A stretch of 9,856 bases of DNA, taken from NCBI GenBank assembly GCA_037134755.1, contig JBAXLO010000175.1, positions 1-9,856 of the forward strand, read 5' to 3'. The notes under the pieces were generated by a model. That model worked only from the letters and a program-made list of their open reading frames with translations. It had not been told where the DNA came from and made no database searches. Below are positions 6,802 to 9,856 of the stretch, one piece after another (the first letter of the stretch is position 1; every line of letters starts with the position of its first letter). The position numbers and the translations under genes were made by a program. The DNA is from JBAXLO01 sp037134755. Its GTDB lineage: Bacteria; Bacteroidota; Bacteroidia; Bacteroidales; JACABE01.

Positions 6802-9048
6802 TTATTCAATAATAATCTTTCTATTGAATATATTATTGCCATTTTCTATTCTTAAAAAATAGATACCGGATTTAAATTTATTAACATTGATAGTATTAAT
6901 ATAATTATCAGTTGTAATTATTGTTTCTTCATTAAATAATTTTATTCCTTCAACATTATAAATAGTAAATATAGTTTTTCCATTCTTAATATTATTACAA
7001 TTAATATTAAGTTTATCATGCGCAGGATTAGGAGATATATTAATGCTGCCGTTAGCAGTATTTTCATTTATACCCATTGTTATCTGTACAGTTTTACATG
7101 TTTTATCGTTTAATGTATCCTGATCACCAATTAATTTTGTCCATGCACATAAACTGAAAGAGACTCCTGTTGGTACCGCTAATGAATCAATAAATGTATA
7201 AACAACAGAATCATTATATGCCAAAGAACCTGTCCAGGTTTCATTAATTATAGTACCAATTCCTCTTTGATAAGCTACAGGTATACTTGTTGCAGTAGTT
7301 AAACCTTTGTTTTTTATCATAATCTTTACTTTTTGATATGTACCTACAACTGCTGAATCTGAAGGAGAGATGATCTTTGTAACACCCACATTATTTGCAT
7401 AAACTGCTGTTGTATTTAAGCAAGCTGTATCATTAAATAGATTAACATCTCCAATTAAAGCAGTCCATGCACACAAACTAATATTGGAATCCTGAACAAA
7501 AAGATCAGGTATATTAAATGAATCTGATTGACCCGGGTTAAGTGTTCCAGTCCAATTGTATAGCATAAGTGGTTCATTACAGTATTTATAATAAAAAGGC
7601 ATTGATGTTACTGTAGTATCACCAAAGTTATGAACAGTGAGAACAGGATTAATAATTGAACCAATAGGAGCATTAGCAGGCACATTAATAGATGTAATTC
7701 CTACATCAGGACCATGCTTTTGAATGTTAACCAGATAATCATTTACACAACCGTTTGTATATTGAGTGCATGCATCAAAATCACTTAAGTCGTAAACTGT
7801 TCTAACTCGCATTCTGTGAATTCCTAATGGAGCATCAATAGGGATAGAAACATTACCTGAAAAGGAAGACCCTGAAAAGGCTCCACTATTATATATTGTT
7901 TCTGTAGAGTTATCAAAAATATTATCATCATTATAATCAATCCATACTTTTACATTATCATCAAGAGAAGTTCCTAAAGCACCAGAAATAGAGTAAGAAT
8001 CTCCACGTTTAATAATTGTTGAATTAGATGTATAATCATTATAAGCAATAATATCACCTGTTGAATTTGGACAAGTCAATCCGGTTTGATTAATACTAGT
8101 AAAATTGAAAGTCGTAAGGTAATTCCCATTTGTACAACCAAGAGAATAAAGATTAGTAATACAATAAGTAAAAAGAGAAGTTCCAGATAAAGGTAAAGCA
8201 CAAGATGCTCCTCCTCCAACAAAAGTTAAATTAGCTGAATAAACAGTATTTGCTTGAGTTGGCACAAACATAACGTATATTGAAGTTAAAGGCAAAGATG
8301 TTCCTGAATATTGAATAACAACAGTAGAATCATAATTTACACCAGGTGATAGAGAAACCTGAAAGCCGATTGGAGCTTTTATTAAAATACTATCTGTTAT
8401 TACTGTTAGATTATTTCCGGAAATATTAAATTGTTGAGAAGTAGAAGAATATTCATAAGCAACATAACCAAAATTAAATGAGATTGGCGAAACGGTTATA
8501 TATGGATTAGTAACTGAAATAACATTAACAATATAATCATTAGTACAACCATAGCTATAATTTGAACATGCATCAAAAGCAATTGGTATGAGATAATTGT
8601 AAACAACTCTAACTCTCATCCTGTGGATACCCAAATTAGCAGTTAATGGGATATTGGTAGTATCAGAGAATGCATTTGCGGCAATATTACCGCTATCATA
8701 AATTAATTCAGTAGAATTGTCAAAAACACCATCGTTATTATAATCAATCCAAATTCTAATATGGTCATCAGGAGAGGCGCCTAATGTACCCGAAATAATA
8801 TAAGTGGTCCCAAGTATAAGTTTAGTAGTGTCAAAAATATAACTATTATAACCAATTGTATCACCTGAACTACTTGGACATATTAAACTAGTCTGATTAA
8901 TTGTGCCAAAACTAAATGACGTAAGATAATCACCAAAACTGCAAGCATTATTATACAAACCTGTTGTACAATAGTTTTGTGCTTTAAGTTGACTAGTAGT
9001 AAATGCCAGAAGTAAAGTAAAGTTCAATAGAATTAATTTTTTTTTCAT
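6802..9048 (-). CDS. T9SS-exported multidomain surface protein with two GEVED-like, one Hydin-like and two CARDB-like modules
   Basis: A 748-residue secreted protein with no recognised catalytic domain. Domains in order: signal peptide (1-24, MKKKLILLNF to LKAQ); GEVED-like module 1 (about 26-176); an ASPM/Hydin-type Ig-like module (about 183-290); GEVED-like module 2 (about 295-443); CARDB-like modules (about 446-548 and 552-656); T9SS type A sorting domain (about 668-748, SPNPAHDK to GIYFLRIENG). Each GEVED-like copy has an acidic metal-binding-like loop (WIDYNNDGVFD near 100-110, WIDYNDDNIFD near 369-379), a GIHRMRVR strand and a closing NDYxVN. The usual GEVED sequence is altered to GCTND/GCVND. 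An adhesive or matrix role is inferred. The frame stays open upstream to an ATG at 9114, but Met at 9048 is chosen because the signal peptide begins there. The extra 22 residues (MINLKDKIDN and on) would bury it. The upstream gene ends 66 bases earlier on the same strand, so co-transcription is likely. Confidence 0.9.
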   Translation of the reverse strand: MKKKLILLNFTLLLAFTTSQLKAQNYCTTGLYNNACSFGDYLTSFSFGTINQTSLICPSSSGDTIGYNSYIFDTTKLILGTTYIISGTLGASPDDHIRIWIDYNNDGVFDNSTELIYDSGNIAANAFSDTTNIPLTANLGIHRMRVRVVYNYLIPIAFDACSNYSYGCTNDYIVNVISVTNPYITVSPISFNFGYVAYEYSSTSQQFNISGNNLTVITDSILIKAPIGFQVSLSPGVNYDSTVVIQYSGTSLPLTSIYVMFVPTQANTVYSANLTFVGGGASCALPLSGTSLFTYCITNLYSLGCTNGNYLTTFNFTSINQTGLTCPNSTGDIIAYNDYTSNSTIIKRGDSYSISGALGTSLDDNVKVWIDYNDDNIFDNSTETIYNSGAFSGSSFSGNVSIPIDAPLGIHRMRVRTVYDLSDFDACTQYTNGCVNDYLVNIQKHGPDVGITSINVPANAPIGSIINPVLTVHNFGDTTVTSMPFYYKYCNEPLMLYNWTGTLNPGQSDSFNIPDLFVQDSNISLCAWTALIGDVNLFNDTACLNTTAVYANNVGVTKIISPSDSAVVGTYQKVKIMIKNKGLTTATSIPVAYQRGIGTIINETWTGSLAYNDSVVYTFIDSLAVPTGVSFSLCAWTKLIGDQDTLNDKTCKTVQITMGINENTANGSINISPNPAHDKLNINCNNIKNGKTIFTIYNVEGIKLFNEETIITTDNYINTINVNKFKSGIYFLRIENGNNIFNRKIIIE

Positions 9049-9114
9049 ATGAAAATTGATTTTATAATATATTGATAACAATTGATTATCTATTTTATCT
9101 TTTAAATTAATCAT
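9049..9114. other. 66-bp spacer between the two tandem T9SS cargo genes
   Basis: This AT-rich spacer lies between the stop of the upstream gene (9115-9117) and the chosen start of the next. It holds a short imperfect dyad, GATAA (9074-9078) and TTATC (9086-9090), around CAATTGA. No convincing -7 element is present, and no terminator separates the genes, which favours a shared transcript. The spacer stays open in the frame of both flanking genes, with an in-frame ATG directly abutting the upstream stop. Confidence 0.5.
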
Positions 9115-9856
9115 TTATTCAATAATAAACTTATTATTAAAGGTGCCGGACTCATTTTCTATCTTTAGAAAATAGATTCCAGCTTTAAGTTGATTAACAT
9201 TTATATTTTTGTTATAACTATTTGAAGTTATATTTATTTCTTCAGTATACAGTTTCTTTCCCTGCAAATCATAGATGCTAAAATTAGTTTTACCTATCTT
9301 AATATTATTACAATTGATATTAAGTTTATCATGAGCAGGATTAGGTGATAAAATTATGTTGGCATTTGATAAACTGTTTTCATTAATACCAACAACAGAA
9401 TGAATAGATTTACAAACTTTATCATTAGTAGTATCCTGATCAGTTGTTAGTTTAGTATATGCACATAAAGTAAATGGAGATACTACAGGTATTGCAAAAG
9501 TAGTTGTGAAATTATAAGTAACTGAATCGCCATGAGCCAAAGTTCCTGACCATGTTTGGGTAACAGGAGTAAGGGCATTTACTTGATAATAAACAGGAAT
9601 ACTAATCTCGGGTGTTGTACCTAAGTTTTTAATTTTAACACTTACTGTTTGATTGCCTGCAATTGATATTGGGTCAATAGGAGTAATAATGCTTGAAATA
9701 CAAACATCGTGCTTAATGATAGCATTAGCAGTAAGTGGAGAAGTTGCTTTATATGCAGGAGCAACAGTACAAGCTAAAGAGTTAGCAGCAAAAATATAAT
9801 AGTAATAAGTGCCTGAAGCAAGTGGTCCATTATCAGTGAATGTAGTAGCTGTTTGA
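9115..9856 (-). CDS. C-terminal part of a T9SS-exported protein (FN3-like, CARDB-like, sorting domain); start lies outside the window
   Basis: The minus-strand frame is open from the window edge (first complete codon at 9855) to a TAA at 9115-9117, giving 246 visible residues. The TTG at 9540 is not a real start: the CARDB fold continues upstream of it without a break (IPVYYQVNALTPVTQTWSG leads straight into LAHGDS). Visible residues 1-40 look like the end of a fibronectin type III-type domain (TDNGPLASGTYYYYIFAANS). Residues about 50-155 form a CARDB-like module (VSVKIKNLGT to DQDTTNDKVCKSI). Residues about 165-246 form a T9SS type A sorting domain (SPNPAHDKLNINC to GIYFLKIENE, ending FIIE). 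The CARDB and sorting domains closely resemble those of the downstream gene, so the two are paralogues in tandem. The N-terminal function cannot be known from here. Confidence 0.9.
   Translation of the reverse strand, partial: QTATTFTDNGPLASGTYYYYIFAANSLACTVAPAYKATSPLTANAIIKHDVCISSIITPIDPISIAGNQTVSVKIKNLGTTPEISIPVYYQVNALTPVTQTWSGTLAHGDSVTYNFTTTFAIPVVSPFTLCAYTKLTTDQDTTNDKVCKSIHSVVGINENSLSNANIILSPNPAHDKLNINCNNIKIGKTNFSIYDLQGKKLYTEEINITSNSYNKNINVNQLKAGIYFLKIENESGTFNNKFIIE

Noticed and set aside
9074..9090. GATAA-N7-TTATC dyad as an operator
   Set aside because: Short AT-rich dyads are expected by chance in this composition, and no promoter is visible next to it.
6802..9114. 770-residue version of the GEVED/CARDB protein starting at ATG 9114
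   Set aside because: The first 22 residues are polar and precede a standard signal peptide that starts with its own Met at 9048, so the shorter form is far more plausible for a secreted protein.
9115..9540. Separate 141-residue gene starting at TTG 9540
   Set aside because: The frame continues upstream to the window edge without a stop, and the CARDB fold spans the supposed start, so it is the tail of a longer gene.

Overview
The window is AT-rich DNA from a member of the Bacteroidota. Three lines of evidence point there: three of the five genes end in a type IX secretion system (T9SS) type A sorting domain (PNP motif, then GIYxLK/R and a basic tail), the signal peptides have typical Bacteroidota xAQ-like cleavage sites, and both clear promoters carry the Bacteroidota -7 octamer TAnnTTTG. 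I see no rRNA, tRNA, CRISPR array, transposase or phage gene, and genus cannot be called.

Layout. 1-134: non-coding, with a weak AT-rich hairpin. 135-3797 (-): a 1220-residue secreted papain-family (C1A) cysteine protease with a chagasin-type (I42) inhibitor domain ahead of the protease domain, followed by PKD and Ig-like modules and a T9SS tail. 3798-4093: non-coding. 4094-4861 (-): a 255-residue predicted outer-membrane beta-barrel protein of unknown role. 4862-5087: a divergent promoter region with an identical TATCTTTG element facing each way. 5088-6707 (+): a YbiT-like ABC-F ATPase, the only cytoplasmic protein here. 6739-6788: a long perfect hairpin that can terminate both convergent genes. 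6802-9048 (-): a T9SS-exported multidomain protein (two GEVED-like modules, one Hydin/ASPM-like module, two CARDB-like modules). 9115-9856 (-): the C-terminal part of a second, related T9SS cargo whose start lies beyond the window.

The genes look like a surface/secretome neighbourhood rather than one pathway: an extracellular protease, a barrel protein, and a tandem pair of related secreted beta-sandwich proteins, with a ribosome-associated ABC-F gene between them. The two observations most worth a second look are the inhibitor-protease fusion, in which a chagasin domain with intact binding loops sits where a propeptide would be expected, and the ABC-F protein, in which all three degenerate ATPase motifs fall in the same composite ATP site. 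I do not see clear evidence for an entirely new multi-gene system.
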